Shown here piece after piece: positions 53,701-64,000 of a DNA stretch of 64,000 nt (its first letter is position 1; every line of letters starts with the position of its first letter). A model generated the notes under the pieces. It was not told where the DNA came from. It made no database searches and saw nothing but the letters and a program-made list of their open reading frames with translations. The position numbers were made by a program, and so were the translations under genes. Source of the DNA: Saccharothrix sp. (GTDB taxonomy: Bacteria > Actinomycetota > Actinomycetes > Mycobacteriales > Pseudonocardiaceae); assembly GCF_031180885.1 (NCBI RefSeq), contig NZ_JAPSLK010000010.1, forward strand, positions 62,001 to 126,000, read 5' to 3'.

Positions 53701-56700
53701 GCTGGTGCTCGAACCGGCAGGCGTTGGCCGGATCAGGCTGCCGTTCGCGTGGAGCGGGGTGGAGCTGAACGCCGAGGGCGCGACCGGGCTGAGGGTCCGC
53801 ATCACGCCCAGCGGCGGCGACACGTTCGCCGTGGACGTGGCCGACACCGCGGGCGTGCCGTTGGGGCGCATCGACGGCATCACGTTGCGGGCCGTCGCCA
53901 AGAACGCCCTCGCGGGCAGCTCGACGTTCGCCCTGACCTGGACCGAGGCCGAGGGCGAGGAGCCGGTGGGCGACCTGGTGGTCGTGCCGCCCGCCGAGAC
54001 CGAGGACCCGCGCGTGGCCGTGCGCCGCGCCCTGCGGTTGGTGAAGGACTGGCTCGCGGAGGAGCACGACCCGGGCGACCGGCTGGTGTTCCACACCCGC
54101 CGCGCGATCGCCGCCGAGCCGGACGAGCCGGTGGACGACCTGGCCAACGCCGCCGTGTGGGGCCTGGTGCGCGTCGTGCAGTCCGAGCACCCCGACCGGG
54201 TGGTCGTGGTGGACGCCGACGACGTCGACGCGGTGCACGCCGCCGTGGCGACCGGTGAGCCGCAGGTCGCGGTGCGGGGCCGCCGGTTCCTCGTGCCGCG
54301 CCTGACCCGGACCGGGCTGGGCGAGCCCGTGCGGCTGCACGGCACCGTGCTCGTCACCGGCGGCACGGGCGGGCTGGGCGCGCTGGTCGCCCGCCACCTG
54401 CACGCCCACCACGGCGTGCGCGACCTGCTGCTGGTCAGCAGGCGCGGCCTGGACGCGCCCGGCGCGCGGGAACTGGCCGAGGAACTGGGCGCGCGGGTGG
54501 CCGCGGTGGACGTGGCCGATCGCGACGCGCTGGCGGAGCTGCTGGCCGGCGAGCGGATCACCGCGGTCGTCCACGCGGCCGGCGTGCTGGACGACGCGAC
54601 CACGACGGCGTTGACCGACGACCAGGTGGACCGGGTCCTCGCGCCCAAGGCGCTCGCGGCCCGCCACCTGCACGAGCTGGTGGGCGAGGTCGAGGCGTTC
54701 GTGCTGTTCTCCTCGATCTCCGGCGTGCTCGGCACGGCGGGCCAGGGCAACTACGCTGCCGCGAACACCTACCTGGACGCCCTGGCCGCCCACCGCCGCG
54801 CGCAGGGCCTGCCCGCCGTGTCGCTCGCATGGGGCCTGTGGGACGCGGGCATGGGCGAAACGCTCGGCGAGACCGACCTGGCGCGCTGGGCACGTGCCGG
54901 TGTCGCGCCGCTCGACCCCGAGCGCGGCTTGGCCCTGCTCGACCGCGCGCTGGCGGGTGACGCGGGTCTGCTCGTGCCCGCCGCACTGGAACCGTCCCGG
55001 GTGGACGGTGACGTGCCGCCGCCGTTGCGCGGCCTGGTGAAGCGGCGCGTGGCCAAGACCGCGTCGACCGCGTTGACCGAGGCGAACGCGCTGGACCTGG
55101 TGCGCTCGCTGGCCGCCGCCGCGCTCGGCCACGCCGACGGCGCGGCGGTGGACCCCGAGAAGGCGTTCCGGGACCAGGGCTTCGACTCGCTCGCGGGTGT
55201 CGACCTGCGCAACCGGCTGGTCGCGGCCACCGGCCGCAAGCTGCCCACGACGCTGGTCTTCGACCACCCGACGCCGACCGCGCTGGCCGCGTACCTGGTG
55301 GCGGGCAACCGGAAGGCGGAGACGAAGGTCGCCGCGCGCGCCGAGGAGCCGATCGCGATCGTCGGCATGGCGTGCCGCTTCCCCGGCGGCGTGCGGTCGC
55401 CGGAGGACCTGTGGCGGCTGGTCGCGCAGGGCCGGGACGCGATCTCGGAGTTCCCGACCAACCGCGGCTGGGACGTGGACGCGCTGTACGACCCGGACCC
55501 GGAGAAGCTCGGCACGACCTACACCCGGCACGGCGGGTTCCTGCACGACGCCGACCTGTTCGACGCCGAGTTCTTCGGCATGTCGCCGCGCGAGGCGCTG
55601 GCCACCGACCCGCAGCAGCGGCTGCTGCTGGAGACGGCGTGGGAGGCGTTCGAGGACGCGGGGATCGACCCGACGACCCTGCGCGGCAGCCGGTCGGGCG
55701 TGTTCACCGGCGTGATGTACGACGACTACGCCTCACGCCTGCCCGAGACGCCCGACGAGGTCGAGGGCTTCCTGCTGGCGGGCAACACCTCCAGCGTGAT
55801 CTCCGGCCGCCTGGCCTACACCTACGGCCTGGAGGGCCCCGCGATCACGGTCGACACGGCGTGCTCGTCGTCGCTGGTCGCGCTGCACCTGGCGGCGCAG
55901 GCGCTGCGCAACGGCGAGTGCGACCTGGCCCTGGCGGGCGGCGTCACGGTCATGGCCGGGCCCAGCACGTTCATCGAGTTCTCCCGCCAGCGCGGGCTGT
56001 CCGCGGACGGGCGCTGCAAGTCGTTCTCCGCCGACGCGGACGGCACCGGCTGGTCCGAGGGCGTGGGCCTGCTGGTGGTCGAGCGGCTCTCCGACGCGCG
56101 CAAGCGCGGCCACCGCGTGCTGGCCGTGGTGCGCGGCTCGGCGGTGAACTCCGACGGCGCGTCCAACGGCCTCACCGCGCCCAACGGGCCGTCCCAGGAA
56201 CGGGTGATCCGGGCGGCGCTCGCCGCCGCCCGGCTGTCGCCGTCCGACGTCGACCTGGTCGAGGCGCACGGCACCGGCACCAGGCTCGGCGACCCGATCG
56301 AGGCGCAGGCCCTGCTGGCCACCTACGGCCAGGACCGCGACGAGCCGCTGTGGCTGGGCTCGCTGAAGTCCAACATCGGCCACGCGCAGGCGGCGGCCGG
56401 TGTCGGCGGGATCATCAAGGTGGTGCAGGCGATGCGGCACGGCGTCATGCCGCGCACCCTGCACGTCGGCGAGCCGTCGCCGCACGTCGACTGGTCGTCC
56501 GGCGCGGTGGAGCTGCTGACCGAGCCGCGCGAGTGGCCCGCGGGCCGTCCGCGTCGCGCGGCGGTGTCGTCGTTCGGCATCAGCGGCACCAACGCCCACG
56601 TCGTGCTCGAACAGGCCCCGGAGCCCGCGCCGAGCCGGCGCGTGACGCCGGAGGTGGTGCCGTGGGTGCTGTCGGCGCGGGACGACGAGGCGTTGCGCGC

Positions 56701-59700
56701 CCAGGCCGCCGCCCTGCACGCCGCCCTGGCCGAGCACCCCGACCTGGACCCGGCCGACGTCGGCCTCACCCTGTCCCGCCGGGCGCTGCTGGACCGCCGC
56801 GCGGTGGTCTTCGGCCGTGACGCCCTGCTCGGCGACCTCGTCATCGGGGACGGCGAGGGGCGTGGCAAGACCGCGTTCCTGTTCACCGGGCAGGGCAGCC
56901 AGCGGGTCGGCATGGGACGCGAGCTGTACGAGTCGTCGCCGGTGTTCCGGCGGGCGCTGGACGACATCTGCGCCCACCTGGACCCGGTGCTGGACCGCCC
57001 GCTGCGGGCGGTGCTGTTCGCCGAGCCGGACTCCGCGGACTCGGCGCTGCTCGGCCAGACCGCGTTCACCCAGGCCGCGCTGTTCGCCGTGGAGGTCGCG
57101 CTGTACCGGTTCGCGGAGCACCACGGCGTGCGCCCGGACTACCTGTTCGGCCACTCGGTCGGCGAGGTGGCCGCCGCGCACGTGGCCGGCGTGCTGGACC
57201 TGGCCGACGCCTGCACGCTGGTCGCTGCGCGCGGCCGGGCCATGCAGTCGGCGCGCGACGACGGCGCGATGGCCGCGATCGAGGCGACCGAGGGGGAGGT
57301 GCGGGCGTCGCTGAGCGGCGTGCTGGCGGTGGCCGCGCTGAACGCGCCCCGCTCGACCGTCGTGTCCGGTGACGAGGCCGCGGTGGCGCGGGTGGTCGAG
57401 GAGTGGTCGGCCAAGGGGCGCCGCACGCGCAGGCTGCCGGTGAGCCACGCGTTCCACTCGCCGCACATGGACGAGGTGCTGGACGCGTTCCGCGCCGACC
57501 TGGCCGACGTGGTGTTCCGCGAGCCGTCGATCGCCGTGGTCTCGGACGTCACCGGCGAGGTGGCGACAGTCGAGCAGCTTCGGTCGCCGGAGTACTGGGT
57601 GCGCCACATCCGGGAAGCCGTGCGGTTCCTGGACGGCGTGCGGACGCTGGAACGGCTCGGCGTCACGGAGTTCGTCGAGCTGGGCCCGGACGGTGTGCTG
57701 ACCGCGTTGACCCGGCAGTGCCTGGAGCGGGAACCGGGTTCGGCGGTGACGTTGCTGCGCGCCGGGCGGCCGGAGCTGGAGCACGCGCTGTCGGCGCTGG
57801 GCGTCCTGCACACCCGCGGCGTCCCGGTGACGTGGGACTTCGGCGACGCGCGGCCGGTGACGCTGCCGACGTACCGGTTCCGGGGCCGCCGGTACTGGCT
57901 GGACGCGCCGCGCACCACGCGGTCGGCGGGCGCGCTGGGCCTGTCCGATCCCCGGCACCCGCTGCTCGGCGCGGCGGTGGAGCTGAGCGGTGGCGACACC
58001 GTCGTGCTGACCGGGCGGTTGTCGGGCAGCGGCTGGCTGGCCGACCACCGGGTGCGCGACGACGTGCTGCTGCCGGGCACGGCGTTCGCGGAGCTGGCGC
58101 TCGCGGCCGGCGCGTACACGGGCTACCCGCACCTGGCCGAGCTGACCTTGTCGGCGCCACTGGTGCTCGGCAGCGCCGAGCTGCAGGTCGCGGTCGGCGC
58201 GCCGGAGGCCGGGCGGCGCCCCGTCACGATCCACTCGCGGCCGGACGCGGACTCGCCGTGGGAGCAGCACGCGACCGGCGTGCTGAACGAGGAGGTGCCC
58301 GCGGCCGGCGAGTTCTCCTGGCCGACCGACGGCACGCCGGTCGACCTGGACGGCGTCTACGAGCGGTTGGCGCTGCACGGCTACCACTACGGGCCCGCGT
58401 TCCAGGGGCTGAAGGCGTTGTGGCAGGACGGCGACCACCTGGTCGCCGAGCTGGCGCCGCAGGACGGTGACGGGTTCCTGGTGCACCCGGCCGTGCTCGA
58501 CGCCGCCCTGCACGCCCTGCTGCCCGGCGTCGCGGACGACGACGCGCCCGCCGTGCTGCCGTTCGCGTGGAGCGGAATCACGGTGCACTCCACCGCGCCG
58601 GCCGTTCGCGCGAGGTTGACCCGGACCGGCTCGTCGGTGTCGCTGGTGCTGGCCGACGCGGCGGGGCGACCGGTGCTGACGGTGGACGAGCTGGCGTTGC
58701 GGCCCTTGGGCGGACGGGTGGCCCCGGCCGGGCTGCACGCGCTGACCTGGCGCGAGGTGAGCGTGCCGGGCGGCCTGCCGCCGCACGGCCTGACCGTGCA
58801 CCGGGTGCCGGAGCTGGGCGCGCGTGAGGCGGTCCACCACACGCTCGACGTGCTGCGCCGGGCGGACGGCCCGCTCGCGGTCGTGGTGCGGGACGGGGTG
58901 GAGCACGCGGCCGTGCGCGGTCTGGTGCGCAGCGCGCAGGCCGAGCAGCCGGGCCGCTTCGTGCTGGTCACCGCGGACGCCGACGACTTGGTGGACACCG
59001 CGTTGCGGTTGGGCGAGCCGGAGGTCGCGGTGCGCGGCGGTGAGGTGCTGGTGCCCCGCCTGGCCCGCACGCCGTCGGCCGACCGGCCGGTGGACTGGGG
59101 TGACGGTCCGGTGCTGATCACCGGCGCGACCGGCGCGCTGGGCGCGATCCTGGCCCGGCACCTGGTCATCAACCACGGCGTGAAGGAACTGGTGCTGCTG
59201 AGCAGGCGCGGCCCGGACGCGCCGGGCGCGGACCGCCTGGTCGCCGAGCTGGACGCGGTGGTGCACCTGGTGGCGTGCGACGCGGCCGACCGCGACGCGG
59301 TGGCCGCGGTGCTGGCGCGGTACCGGCCGACGGCGGTCGTGCACACCGCGGGCGTGGTCGAGGACGGCACGCTCGCCGGGCTCACCGCCGAGCAGGTGGA
59401 CCGGGTGCTGCGGCCCAAGGTCGACGCGGCGTGGAACCTGCACGAGCTGGCCGGTGACGTGTCGGCGTTCGTGCTGTACTCGTCGGTCGCGGGCCTGCTC
59501 GGCACCGCGGGCCAGGCCAACTACGCGGCGGGCAACAGCTACCTGGACGCGTTGGCCGAGCACCGGCACGCGGCCGGCCTGCCCGCGACCTCGCTGGCCT
59601 GGGGCTTGTGGGAGACCGAGAGCGAGCTGTCCGGCGGTCTGTCCGAAGTGGACCTGCGGCGGCTGGCCCGGTCCGGGCTGCAGCCGCTGGGCGCGGACGA

Positions 59701-60271
59701 GGCGATGGAGCTGTTCGACGCGGCCCTCGCGCACGGCGCGCCGGTGCTCGCGGTGACCCGGTTCGACCAGGCGGCGCTGAAGGGCCGGGACGACCTGCCC
59801 GCCGTGCTGCGGGACCTGGTCCGCGTCCGCCGGACAGCCGTCCCGGCCGCGAGGACGCCCGAGACGACCGACCTGCCGACGTTGGTGCGCCTGCAGGTCG
59901 CGGCCGTGCTGGGGCACGACGACCCGGACGCGGTCGACCCCCGGCGGGCGTTCACCGAGCTGGGCTTCGACTCGCTGACCGCCGTCGAGCTGCGCAACCG
60001 GCTCGGCGCGGCCACCGGGCTGACGCTGCCGACGACGGTCGTGTTCGACCACCCGAGCCCGGACGCGCTGGCCGGGTACCTGCGGTCGCTGACGTCGGCC
60101 GACGAGGAATCGCTGGTGGACCGCGTGGCAGCGGCGGTGCGCGCGGGCGAGCTGGACGACACCGCGCTGGCCCGGCTGCGCGCCCTGCTCGGCGCGGGCC
60201 CCGCACTGGACCCCGACCTCGACTCCGCTGACGACGACGCGTTGTTCGCGCTGGTCGACGAGCTGGACTAG
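47750..60271 (+). CDS. Type I modular PKS: loading module plus modules 1 and 2
   Basis: This 4173-residue synthase has the order KSQ-AT-ACP, KS-AT-DH-KR-ACP, KS-AT-DH-KR-ACP, then a C-terminal docking segment. The first KS has Gln170 in place of the active Cys (DTAQSSS), so it decarboxylates malonyl-ACP to prime with acetate. Both extender KSs have DTACSSS. All three ATs carry GHSxGE and HAFHSP, the malonyl-CoA signature. DH and KR active residues are present in both modules and the KRs have the B-type LDD or VED motif, so each cycle should leave a trans double bond. ATG 47750 has GAAGGG upstream. The last helices dock to the next subunit at 60280. Confidence 0.95.
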   Translation: MTNLDDTVAVVGVSCRLPRAADPAAFWRLLRDGRDAVTEVPADRWETLSPETKAVRGARYGAFLDAVGDFDAGFFGISPREAAATDPQQRLVLELAWEALEDAGIVPGSLAGTAASVFVGSLRDDYAGLVLGRGAITQHTNTGTHRGIIANRVSYALDLRGPSVVVDTAQSSSLVAVHLAAESVRSGESPLALAAGVNLNILAEGALGADRFGGLSPDGRCFTFDARANGYVRGEGAAVLVLKPLRAALADGDDVYAVIRGSAVNNDGATPGLTVPRPAAQAAVVRAAQRRAGVDAEVVQYVELHGTGTPVGDPIEAAGLGEVFAGRSEPLPVGSVKTNIGHLEGAAGIVGLLKSVLAIRHRELPASLNFTTPNPELRLDERNLTVHTGRGSWPHPDRPLVAGVSSFGMGGTNCHVVVSEPPAVAAADAPTVTSAGSAGAGSVPGGGSAAGAEAAGDGARFAVVPVSGRTPEALRAHAALIRGTEGEPRDLGWSLATTRTSFEHRAVVVASDRDSLDAGLDAIATGVPAPHVVSGTVGDGTLGVVFTGQGAQRAGMGAQLHRAFPVFAEAFDEVCAHLDPGLRDVIASGDGLDDTAWTQPALFAVEVAAYRLAESWGLTPRVVLGHSIGEIAAAHVAGILSLPDACALVSARGRLMSALPPGGAMVAVEAAEDELDLPDGVALAAVNGPRSVVLSGREDAVLAYARGLGRRTKQLTVSHAFHSPLMDPMLDEFRDVVRGLTFHEPVIPVVSTVRPDADLTDPEHWVRQVREPVRFLQAVRALDVTTLVEAGPDGVCSAMAAEAGVRAFPMMRKGHDEVTTALTAFAAAHARGVAVDWSALHVGRRIKLPTYPFQRERHWLDERAEPVVVERSADVSRLVLHHVAAVLGTEPGKVDARRPFRDLGFDSLMGVELRENLAAATGRDLPTGLLFEHPTPQAVIACLRRDDVTEETFERLEQDDEPIAIVGMACRFPGGVESPDDLWRLVAEGRDAIGPFPTDRGWSGDLYHPDPDRSGTSYVREGGFLAGAGEFDPAFFGISPREALAMDPQQRLLLQTAWEAVERAGIDPESLRGSRTGVFVGGTAADYGPRMHEASDQAEGHVLTGATPSVMSGRIAYQLGLVGPALTVDTACSSSLVALHLAVRSLRSGESSAAIAGGVTVMATPGMFLEFSRQHGLAADARCKSFAADADGTAWAEGVGMVVLERLSDARRNGHRVLAVIRGSAINSDGASNGLTAPNGRSQQQVIRQALADAGLEPKDVDLVEAHGTGTSLGDPIEAEAILATYGRDRDEPLWLGSLKSNIGHAQAAAGVGGVIKLVEAMRHGVMPRTLHVGAPTPKVDWTKGKVELLTEAREWPADRPRRAGISSFGISGTNAHLVLEQGDVREPTRAEVTTPVPWISSGRDAEAALAVLDRVRGRADIAEVARTLAGRTRFDHRAVLVGVTPKDFASAAPLTGRAVPDGRTAVLFTGQGAQRAGMGRELYEAFPVFARALDEVADAFAPHLDVPLKELMFGDRPELHETRYTQPALFAFETALFRLAEHHGLTPDLVAGHSIGELVAAHVAGVLTLDDAAELVTARGRLMQSARPGGVMISVQATEAELGELPEGVALAAVNSPTSLVLAGDEDAVTSFASRFPRARKLQVSHAFHSPYMDDVLDEFRAVAVTVTHHDPRIPVISTVTGAPLAADADHWARQIRGTVRFLDAVRALEQHGATVFVEVGPDAVLAPLAQAAGVTAVSLGRAGRPEPATAVWGLAHAHTHGAPLDVASFVPGADRADDVPTYPFRRDHYWLTDRPRATGLVTTAVELAERDEVVLTGEVSLTAQPWLAGHVVNGSVLVPGTAFLELALAAGERVGLPRVEDLTLETPLVVPATGSVPVQVTVREGRFTVHSRQDTWQRHASGTLTEAVTTAEPFPWPPEADEEPVDDAYDRLAALGYDYGDPFRGLRAMWRDGDTIYAEVAITAPAKGFAVHPALLDAVLHPLVLEPAGVGRIRLPFAWSGVELNAEGATGLRVRITPSGGDTFAVDVADTAGVPLGRIDGITLRAVAKNALAGSSTFALTWTEAEGEEPVGDLVVVPPAETEDPRVAVRRALRLVKDWLAEEHDPGDRLVFHTRRAIAAEPDEPVDDLANAAVWGLVRVVQSEHPDRVVVVDADDVDAVHAAVATGEPQVAVRGRRFLVPRLTRTGLGEPVRLHGTVLVTGGTGGLGALVARHLHAHHGVRDLLLVSRRGLDAPGARELAEELGARVAAVDVADRDALAELLAGERITAVVHAAGVLDDATTTALTDDQVDRVLAPKALAARHLHELVGEVEAFVLFSSISGVLGTAGQGNYAAANTYLDALAAHRRAQGLPAVSLAWGLWDAGMGETLGETDLARWARAGVAPLDPERGLALLDRALAGDAGLLVPAALEPSRVDGDVPPPLRGLVKRRVAKTASTALTEANALDLVRSLAAAALGHADGAAVDPEKAFRDQGFDSLAGVDLRNRLVAATGRKLPTTLVFDHPTPTALAAYLVAGNRKAETKVAARAEEPIAIVGMACRFPGGVRSPEDLWRLVAQGRDAISEFPTNRGWDVDALYDPDPEKLGTTYTRHGGFLHDADLFDAEFFGMSPREALATDPQQRLLLETAWEAFEDAGIDPTTLRGSRSGVFTGVMYDDYASRLPETPDEVEGFLLAGNTSSVISGRLAYTYGLEGPAITVDTACSSSLVALHLAAQALRNGECDLALAGGVTVMAGPSTFIEFSRQRGLSADGRCKSFSADADGTGWSEGVGLLVVERLSDARKRGHRVLAVVRGSAVNSDGASNGLTAPNGPSQERVIRAALAAARLSPSDVDLVEAHGTGTRLGDPIEAQALLATYGQDRDEPLWLGSLKSNIGHAQAAAGVGGIIKVVQAMRHGVMPRTLHVGEPSPHVDWSSGAVELLTEPREWPAGRPRRAAVSSFGISGTNAHVVLEQAPEPAPSRRVTPEVVPWVLSARDDEALRAQAAALHAALAEHPDLDPADVGLTLSRRALLDRRAVVFGRDALLGDLVIGDGEGRGKTAFLFTGQGSQRVGMGRELYESSPVFRRALDDICAHLDPVLDRPLRAVLFAEPDSADSALLGQTAFTQAALFAVEVALYRFAEHHGVRPDYLFGHSVGEVAAAHVAGVLDLADACTLVAARGRAMQSARDDGAMAAIEATEGEVRASLSGVLAVAALNAPRSTVVSGDEAAVARVVEEWSAKGRRTRRLPVSHAFHSPHMDEVLDAFRADLADVVFREPSIAVVSDVTGEVATVEQLRSPEYWVRHIREAVRFLDGVRTLERLGVTEFVELGPDGVLTALTRQCLEREPGSAVTLLRAGRPELEHALSALGVLHTRGVPVTWDFGDARPVTLPTYRFRGRRYWLDAPRTTRSAGALGLSDPRHPLLGAAVELSGGDTVVLTGRLSGSGWLADHRVRDDVLLPGTAFAELALAAGAYTGYPHLAELTLSAPLVLGSAELQVAVGAPEAGRRPVTIHSRPDADSPWEQHATGVLNEEVPAAGEFSWPTDGTPVDLDGVYERLALHGYHYGPAFQGLKALWQDGDHLVAELAPQDGDGFLVHPAVLDAALHALLPGVADDDAPAVLPFAWSGITVHSTAPAVRARLTRTGSSVSLVLADAAGRPVLTVDELALRPLGGRVAPAGLHALTWREVSVPGGLPPHGLTVHRVPELGAREAVHHTLDVLRRADGPLAVVVRDGVEHAAVRGLVRSAQAEQPGRFVLVTADADDLVDTALRLGEPEVAVRGGEVLVPRLARTPSADRPVDWGDGPVLITGATGALGAILARHLVINHGVKELVLLSRRGPDAPGADRLVAELDAVVHLVACDAADRDAVAAVLARYRPTAVVHTAGVVEDGTLAGLTAEQVDRVLRPKVDAAWNLHELAGDVSAFVLYSSVAGLLGTAGQANYAAGNSYLDALAEHRHAAGLPATSLAWGLWETESELSGGLSEVDLRRLARSGLQPLGADEAMELFDAALAHGAPVLAVTRFDQAALKGRDDLPAVLRDLVRVRRTAVPAARTPETTDLPTLVRLQVAAVLGHDDPDAVDPRRAFTELGFDSLTAVELRNRLGAATGLTLPTTVVFDHPSPDALAGYLRSLTSADEESLVDRVAAAVRAGELDDTALARLRALLGAGPALDPDLDSADDDALFALVDELD
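47762..50590 (+). other. Loading module KSQ-AT-ACP
   Basis: KSQ ~47762-49003 (Gln codon 48257-48259; [12 protein letters not shown] and [10 protein letters not shown] intact). AT ~49375-50300 ([20 protein letters not shown], so malonyl). ACP ~50380-50580 with Ser907 in LGFDSL. Expected primer: acetyl-ACP from malonyl-ACP. Confidence 0.9.
50632..55320 (+). other. Extension module 1 KS-AT-DH-KR-ACP
   Basis: KS ~50632-51890 (Cys1132). AT ~52147-53060 (HAFHSPYMD, malonyl). DH ~53160-53930 with H1832 in [10 protein letters not shown] and DAVLH. KR ~54340-54850 with NADPH loop [16 protein letters not shown] (B-type) and Tyr in [12 protein letters not shown] ~55090-55310 (QGFDSL). No ER. Confidence 0.9.
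55336..60271 (+). other. Extension module 2 KS-AT-DH-KR-ACP plus docking domain
   Basis: KS ~55336-56600, AT ~56870-57790 (HAFHSPHMD, malonyl). DH ~57950-58730 with H3433 but [10 protein letters not shown], in which the motif Gly is Asp. KR ~59100-59700 ([25 protein letters not shown]). ACP ~59870-60090 (LGFDSL). The last ~55 residues form the acidic docking helices. Confidence 0.88.
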
Positions 60272-60279
60272 GAGACGAC

Positions 60280-63200
60280 GTGGCTGACGAGAACAAGCTC
60301 CGCGACTACCTCAAGCGGGCCATCGCCGACGCGCGGGACGCCCGCAGGCGGTTGAAGGAGGTCGAGGACCGCGACCACGAGCCGGTCGCGATCGTCGGCA
60401 TGGCCTGCCGTTACCCCGGTGGCGTCAGCACGCCCGACGAGCTGTGGCAGCTGGTGGCGGAGGGACGTGACGCGATCACGCCGTTCCCCACCAACCGCGG
60501 CTGGCCCGCCGACCTGCACGACCCCGACCCGGAGCGGGTCGGCCGGTCGACCACGGGCCACGGCGGGTTCCTGCACGACGCCGACCGGTTCGACGCCGAG
60601 TTCTTCGGCCTGTCGCCCCGCGAGGCCCTCGCCGTGGACCCGCAGCAGCGGCTGCTGCTGGAGACCACCTGGGAGACGGTGGAGGGCGCGGGCATCGACC
60701 CGGAGTCGTTGCGCGGCAGCAAGACCGGCGTGTTCGTCGGCGTGATGTACAACGACTACGGCTCGCGACCCAACCTCCCGCCCGACGACGTGGAGGGCTA
60801 CCTGTTCAGCGGCAGCGCGGGCAGCATCGCGTCCGGCCGGCTGGCCTACACGTTCGGGCTGGAAGGCCCGACCGTGACCGTGGACACCGCGTGCTCGTCG
60901 TCGCTGGTCGCCGTGCACCTGGCGGCGAACGCGCTGCGCCGGGGCGAGTGCTCGCTGGCGGTGGCGGGCGGCGTCACGGTGATGTCGACGCCGACCGCGT
61001 TCATCGAGTTCTCCCGGCTGCGCGGGCTCGCGGCGGACGGCCGCTGCAAGTCGTTCTCCGACCGCGCCGACGGCACCGGCTGGGCCGAGGGCGTCGGCGT
61101 GCTGCTGCTGGAACGGCTGTCGGACGCCCGCCGCAACGGCCACCGGGTGCTGGCGGTGATCAGGGGCAGCGCGGTGAACTCCGACGGCGCGTCCAACGGC
61201 CTGACCGCGCCGAACGGACCGGCGCAGGAACGCGTGATCCGCGCGGCCCTGTCGGCGGCCGGCCTGTCGCCGTCGGACGTGGACCTGGTGGAGGCGCACG
61301 GCACCGGGACGACGTTGGGCGACCCGATCGAGGCGCGCGCGGTGCTCGCCACCTACGGCCGTGACCGCGAGGAGCCGGTGTGGCTGGGTTCGCTGAAGTC
61401 GAACATCGGGCACGCCCAGGCGGCGGCCGGTGTCGGCGGGATCATCAAGGTGGTGCAGGCGATGCGGCACGGCGTGATGCCCCGCACGCTGCACGTGGAC
61501 GCGCCGTCGAGCCACGTCGACTGGACGGCGGGCAAGGTCGAGCTGCTGACCGGGGCTCGGCAGTGGCCGCGCGGCGACCGGCCGCGGCGGGCGGGTGTGT
61601 CGTCGTTCGGGTTCGGCGGCACCAACGCGCACGTGGTGGTCGAAGAAGCCACGCCGGCGCTGGTGGACGAGACGCCCGCCGGCGGTGCCCCGGCGGACGC
61701 GGTGTCGGCTCCGGTCGGTGGCGCGGGTTCCGCGGACGACCCGGGCCTGCCGGTGCCGTTCGTGCTGTCCGGTCGCAGTCCGGAGGCGGTGGCGGAGCAG
61801 GCGGAGCGGCTCGCCCGGGCCGGCGCGTCCGGTCGTGACGCGGCGTTCACGTTGGCCTGCCGCACGCCCATGCCGTACCGCGCGGCGGGGACCGACCTGC
61901 GCGACTTCCCGGCCGTGGTGGTCCCGCCGCGGGGCGAGGTGGCGTTCGCGTTCACCGGGCAGGGCGCGCAGCGGGTCCGCATGGGCCTGGAACTGGCCGA
62001 GGCCCACCCGGTGTTCGCCCGCGCGTTCGCCGAGGTGTGCGAGCACCTGCCCGTGCGCGAGGTCATCGAGTCCGGCGTCGACCTCGACCTCACCGGCAAC
62101 GCGCAGCCCGCGCTGTTCGCGGTCGAGGTGGCCTTGTTCCGGCTGCTGGAGTCGTGGGGCGTGCGCCCGGACTTCCTGGTCGGCCACTCGATCGGCGAGC
62201 TGGCCGCGGCGCACGTGGCCGGCGTGCTGTCGCTCGCCGACGCGGCCGAGCTCGTCGCCGCACGCGGTCGGCTCATGCAGGCGTTGCCGCCCGGCGGCGC
62301 GATGGTCGCGGTCCGGGCCGCCGAGGACGAGCTGGAGCTGCCGGAGGGCGTGGCGATCGCCGCCGTCAACGGGCCGCGCTCGCTCGTCCTGTCCGGTGCG
62401 GAGGACGCCGTCCTCAAGGCCGCCGAAGGGCTGCGCGGCAAGCGGCTCGCGGTCAGCCACGCGTTCCACTCGCCGTCGATGGAGCCGATGCTGGACGACT
62501 TCCGCGAAGTCGCCCGCACCCTGACCTACCACCGGCCGCGGATCACCGTGGTGTCCACCGTGGGCGAGGACGCCGACTGGACCGACCCCGAGTACTGGGT
62601 GCACCAGGTCCGCGCCACGGTCCGCTTCCACGACGCCCTCACCGCGCTGCGCGACCGCGGTGTGCGCACCCTGGTCGAGCTGGGCCCGGACGCGGTCCTC
62701 TCCGGCCTCACCGCCGCCGCGTTCGACGACGTCACGGCGGTGCCGCTGCTGCGCGCAGGCGTGCCCGAGCCGCTCACCGTCGCCGCCGCGTTGGCCGAGC
62801 TGCACATGCGCGGCGTGGACCCGGACTGGGCCGCGGTGTTCCCCGGCGCGCGCAAGGTGCCGCTGCCGACCTACGCGTTCCAGCGCAAGCGGTACTGGCT
62901 CACGCCGTCGGCGAGCGGTGACGTGTCGGCGGCCGGCCTCACGTCCTCCGGGCACCCGCTGCTCGGCGCGACGGTCGAGCTGCCCGACGGCGCCACCGTG
63001 CGGACCGGCAAGCTGTCCCTGGCCACCCACCCGTGGTTGGGCGAGCACCGCGTGCACGGCACCGCCGTCGTGCCCGGCACGGCACTGGTCGAGCTGGCCG
63101 GCGACGTCGCCGAGCTGACCGTCACCTCCCCGCTGGTCGTCCCGGACACCGGCGCGGTGACCGTCCAGGTCGTGCGCACCGCGACCACCGTCGAGATCCA

Positions 63201-64000
63201 CTCCCGTCGGGACGACGAGCCGTGGACCCGGCACGCGACCGGCACGCCGGACCCCGCGGACGAGCCGGTCGACGACCTGTCGCAGTGGCCGCCCGCCGCG
63301 CCCGAGATGCCCGTCTCCTACGACGGCCTCGACCGGCACGGTTACGGTTACGGACCGGCGTTCCGGGGCCTGCGCAGGGTGTGGCGGGCCGACGGGGAGA
63401 TCTACGCCGAGGTCACGTCGGACGTACCGACGACCGGCTTCACCGTGCACCCGGCGTTGTTCGACGCGGCGCTGCACCCGTTGCTGCCGGGCCTGGTCGA
63501 GGACGGTCCCGCCCGGCTGCCGTTCTCGTGGTCCGGCGTCCGGTTCCACGGCACGGCCGGCACGTCCCTGCGCGTCCGGATCACCCCGACCGGCCCGGAC
63601 TCGGTGGCCCTGCTGGTCGCCGAGAGCACGGGCGCGCCGGTGGTCTCGGTCGCCGACCTCGTCCTGCGCCCGCTCACCGGCCCGGTGACCGGCGCGGAAC
63701 TGCTGTTCACGCCGACCCCGCGGACCTCGCCCGCCCGCGTGGACCGGGTGCTCACCGTCGAGACGCCGCAAGGCCCGCTGCCCGAGCGGGTCCGCCGCGT
63801 CACGCACCGGGTGCTGGGCGAGCTCCGCGCCTGGGCGGCCGGGTCCGGCGGCGTCCTGGGCGTGGCCGTCACCGACGACCTCGCGCACGCGGCCGTCGAG
63901 GGACTCGTCCGCAGCGCCGCGGCCGAGCACCCCGGCCGGTTCGTGCTGCTGCGCGACGGCCAGGAGGTCCACCCCGTGCTCACCCCGGCCCCCCGCGCTG
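60280..64000 (+). CDS. Type I modular PKS, module 3 (3' end outside window)
   Basis: GTG 60280, with GGAG 5 nt before it and 8 bp after the previous stop, begins a second synthase. An N-terminal docking coiled coil ([20 protein letters not shown]) comes first, then KS ([19 protein letters not shown]) and AT (~61940-62830, GHSIGE, HAFHSP, malonyl). DH follows (~62950-63700, [10 protein letters not shown] and DAALH, intact), then the first half of a KR, cut off at the window end. The AT entry loop reads [10 protein letters not shown], with Arg where Gly is usual. Module 3 should add another trans double bond to the polyene. Further modules and the release domain lie to the right. Confidence 0.93.
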   Translation, partial: MADENKLRDYLKRAIADARDARRRLKEVEDRDHEPVAIVGMACRYPGGVSTPDELWQLVAEGRDAITPFPTNRGWPADLHDPDPERVGRSTTGHGGFLHDADRFDAEFFGLSPREALAVDPQQRLLLETTWETVEGAGIDPESLRGSKTGVFVGVMYNDYGSRPNLPPDDVEGYLFSGSAGSIASGRLAYTFGLEGPTVTVDTACSSSLVAVHLAANALRRGECSLAVAGGVTVMSTPTAFIEFSRLRGLAADGRCKSFSDRADGTGWAEGVGVLLLERLSDARRNGHRVLAVIRGSAVNSDGASNGLTAPNGPAQERVIRAALSAAGLSPSDVDLVEAHGTGTTLGDPIEARAVLATYGRDREEPVWLGSLKSNIGHAQAAAGVGGIIKVVQAMRHGVMPRTLHVDAPSSHVDWTAGKVELLTGARQWPRGDRPRRAGVSSFGFGGTNAHVVVEEATPALVDETPAGGAPADAVSAPVGGAGSADDPGLPVPFVLSGRSPEAVAEQAERLARAGASGRDAAFTLACRTPMPYRAAGTDLRDFPAVVVPPRGEVAFAFTGQGAQRVRMGLELAEAHPVFARAFAEVCEHLPVREVIESGVDLDLTGNAQPALFAVEVALFRLLESWGVRPDFLVGHSIGELAAAHVAGVLSLADAAELVAARGRLMQALPPGGAMVAVRAAEDELELPEGVAIAAVNGPRSLVLSGAEDAVLKAAEGLRGKRLAVSHAFHSPSMEPMLDDFREVARTLTYHRPRITVVSTVGEDADWTDPEYWVHQVRATVRFHDALTALRDRGVRTLVELGPDAVLSGLTAAAFDDVTAVPLLRAGVPEPLTVAAALAELHMRGVDPDWAAVFPGARKVPLPTYAFQRKRYWLTPSASGDVSAAGLTSSGHPLLGATVELPDGATVRTGKLSLATHPWLGEHRVHGTAVVPGTALVELAGDVAELTVTSPLVVPDTGAVTVQVVRTATTVEIHSRRDDEPWTRHATGTPDPADEPVDDLSQWPPAAPEMPVSYDGLDRHGYGYGPAFRGLRRVWRADGEIYAEVTSDVPTTGFTVHPALFDAALHPLLPGLVEDGPARLPFSWSGVRFHGTAGTSLRVRITPTGPDSVALLVAESTGAPVVSVADLVLRPLTGPVTGAELLFTPTPRTSPARVDRVLTVETPQGPLPERVRRVTHRVLGELRAWAAGSGGVLGVAVTDDLAHAAVEGLVRSAAAEHPGRFVLLRDGQEVHPVLTPAPRA

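Noticed and set aside
49820-60052. Very long leftward frames opposite the PKS (1908 and 1439 residues)
   Set aside because: Caused by strong third-position GC bias in the PKS genes; no recognisable domains.
47762-63700. Long direct repeats between PKS modules as a possible mobile or recombinational element
   Set aside because: They are homologous KS, AT, KR and ACP domains, expected in a modular synthase.
1-64000. CRISPR arrays, tRNA/rRNA genes, insertion sequences, attachment sites or origins
   Set aside because: No regularly spaced identical repeats, no tRNA cloverleaf, no transposase motif and no DnaA-box cluster were seen; visual reading could miss short or divergent cases.

Overview
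The window comes from a very GC-rich actinomycete, most plausibly of the Pseudonocardiales (Saccharothrix, Lentzea, Actinosynnema or Amycolatopsis type). The evidence is the codon use, frequent GTG starts with ATGA/GTGA overlaps, SARP and AfsR-type regulators, an XRE-DUF397 gene pair, secreted polysaccharide hydrolases with a CebR/CelR-type operator, and a modular type I polyketide synthase (PKS). No rRNA, tRNA, CRISPR array, insertion sequence or replication origin was seen.

Region 1 (1-15.8 kb) looks like a metal-acquisition locus, probably for zinc. It holds a PLP-dependent cysteine synthase-like enzyme (cut by the window edge) overlapping an ATP-grasp ligase, a divergent ECF sigma/anti-sigma pair, a five-gene Opp/Cnt-type peptide or metallophore importer, an AztABCD zinc importer, and an MFS exporter. 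AztB is fused to an extra AztD-like domain. Two matching Zur-like inverted repeats sit in front of aztA/aztB and the exporter. My inference is a Zur-controlled zincophore system with synthesis, export and chelate uptake. The product is unknown.

Region 2 (14-24 kb) mixes plant-polysaccharide degradation with gene decay. A GH74 xyloglucanase and a GH16 lichenase are intact. Next to them is a CE1 esterase-ricin lectin gene broken by an internal deletion. Fragments of a methyltransferase, an AbfB-like domain, two MDR oxidoreductases, an AfsR-type regulator, a LysR regulator and a membrane protein lie between. A perfect 14-bp TGGGAGCGCTCCCA operator precedes the lichenase, and two other LacI-type palindromes lie upstream of the GH74 gene.

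Region 3 (24-64 kb, open on the right) is a type I PKS biosynthetic cluster. It contains two pathway regulators, a 14-TM exporter, an imine-reductase-like enzyme and a tailoring operon (class III aminotransferase, P450, GMC oxidoreductase, ACAD-fold monooxygenase, Tat-exported amine oxidase, SDR). A second operon carries an NTF2-fold protein, a flavin reductase and an acyl-CoA carboxylase beta subunit. A second aminotransferase/NTF2 pair is transcribed divergently from the PKS genes. The PKS begins with a KSQ-AT-ACP loading module, then two complete KS-AT-DH-KR-ACP modules and a third cut by the window end. All four ATs look malonyl-specific, so the nascent chain should be an acetate-primed conjugated polyene. 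Between the two operon groups (42.9-45.7 kb) lies an island unrelated to the pathway: an LRV repeat protein, a frameshifted short gene, and an XRE-DUF397 pair.
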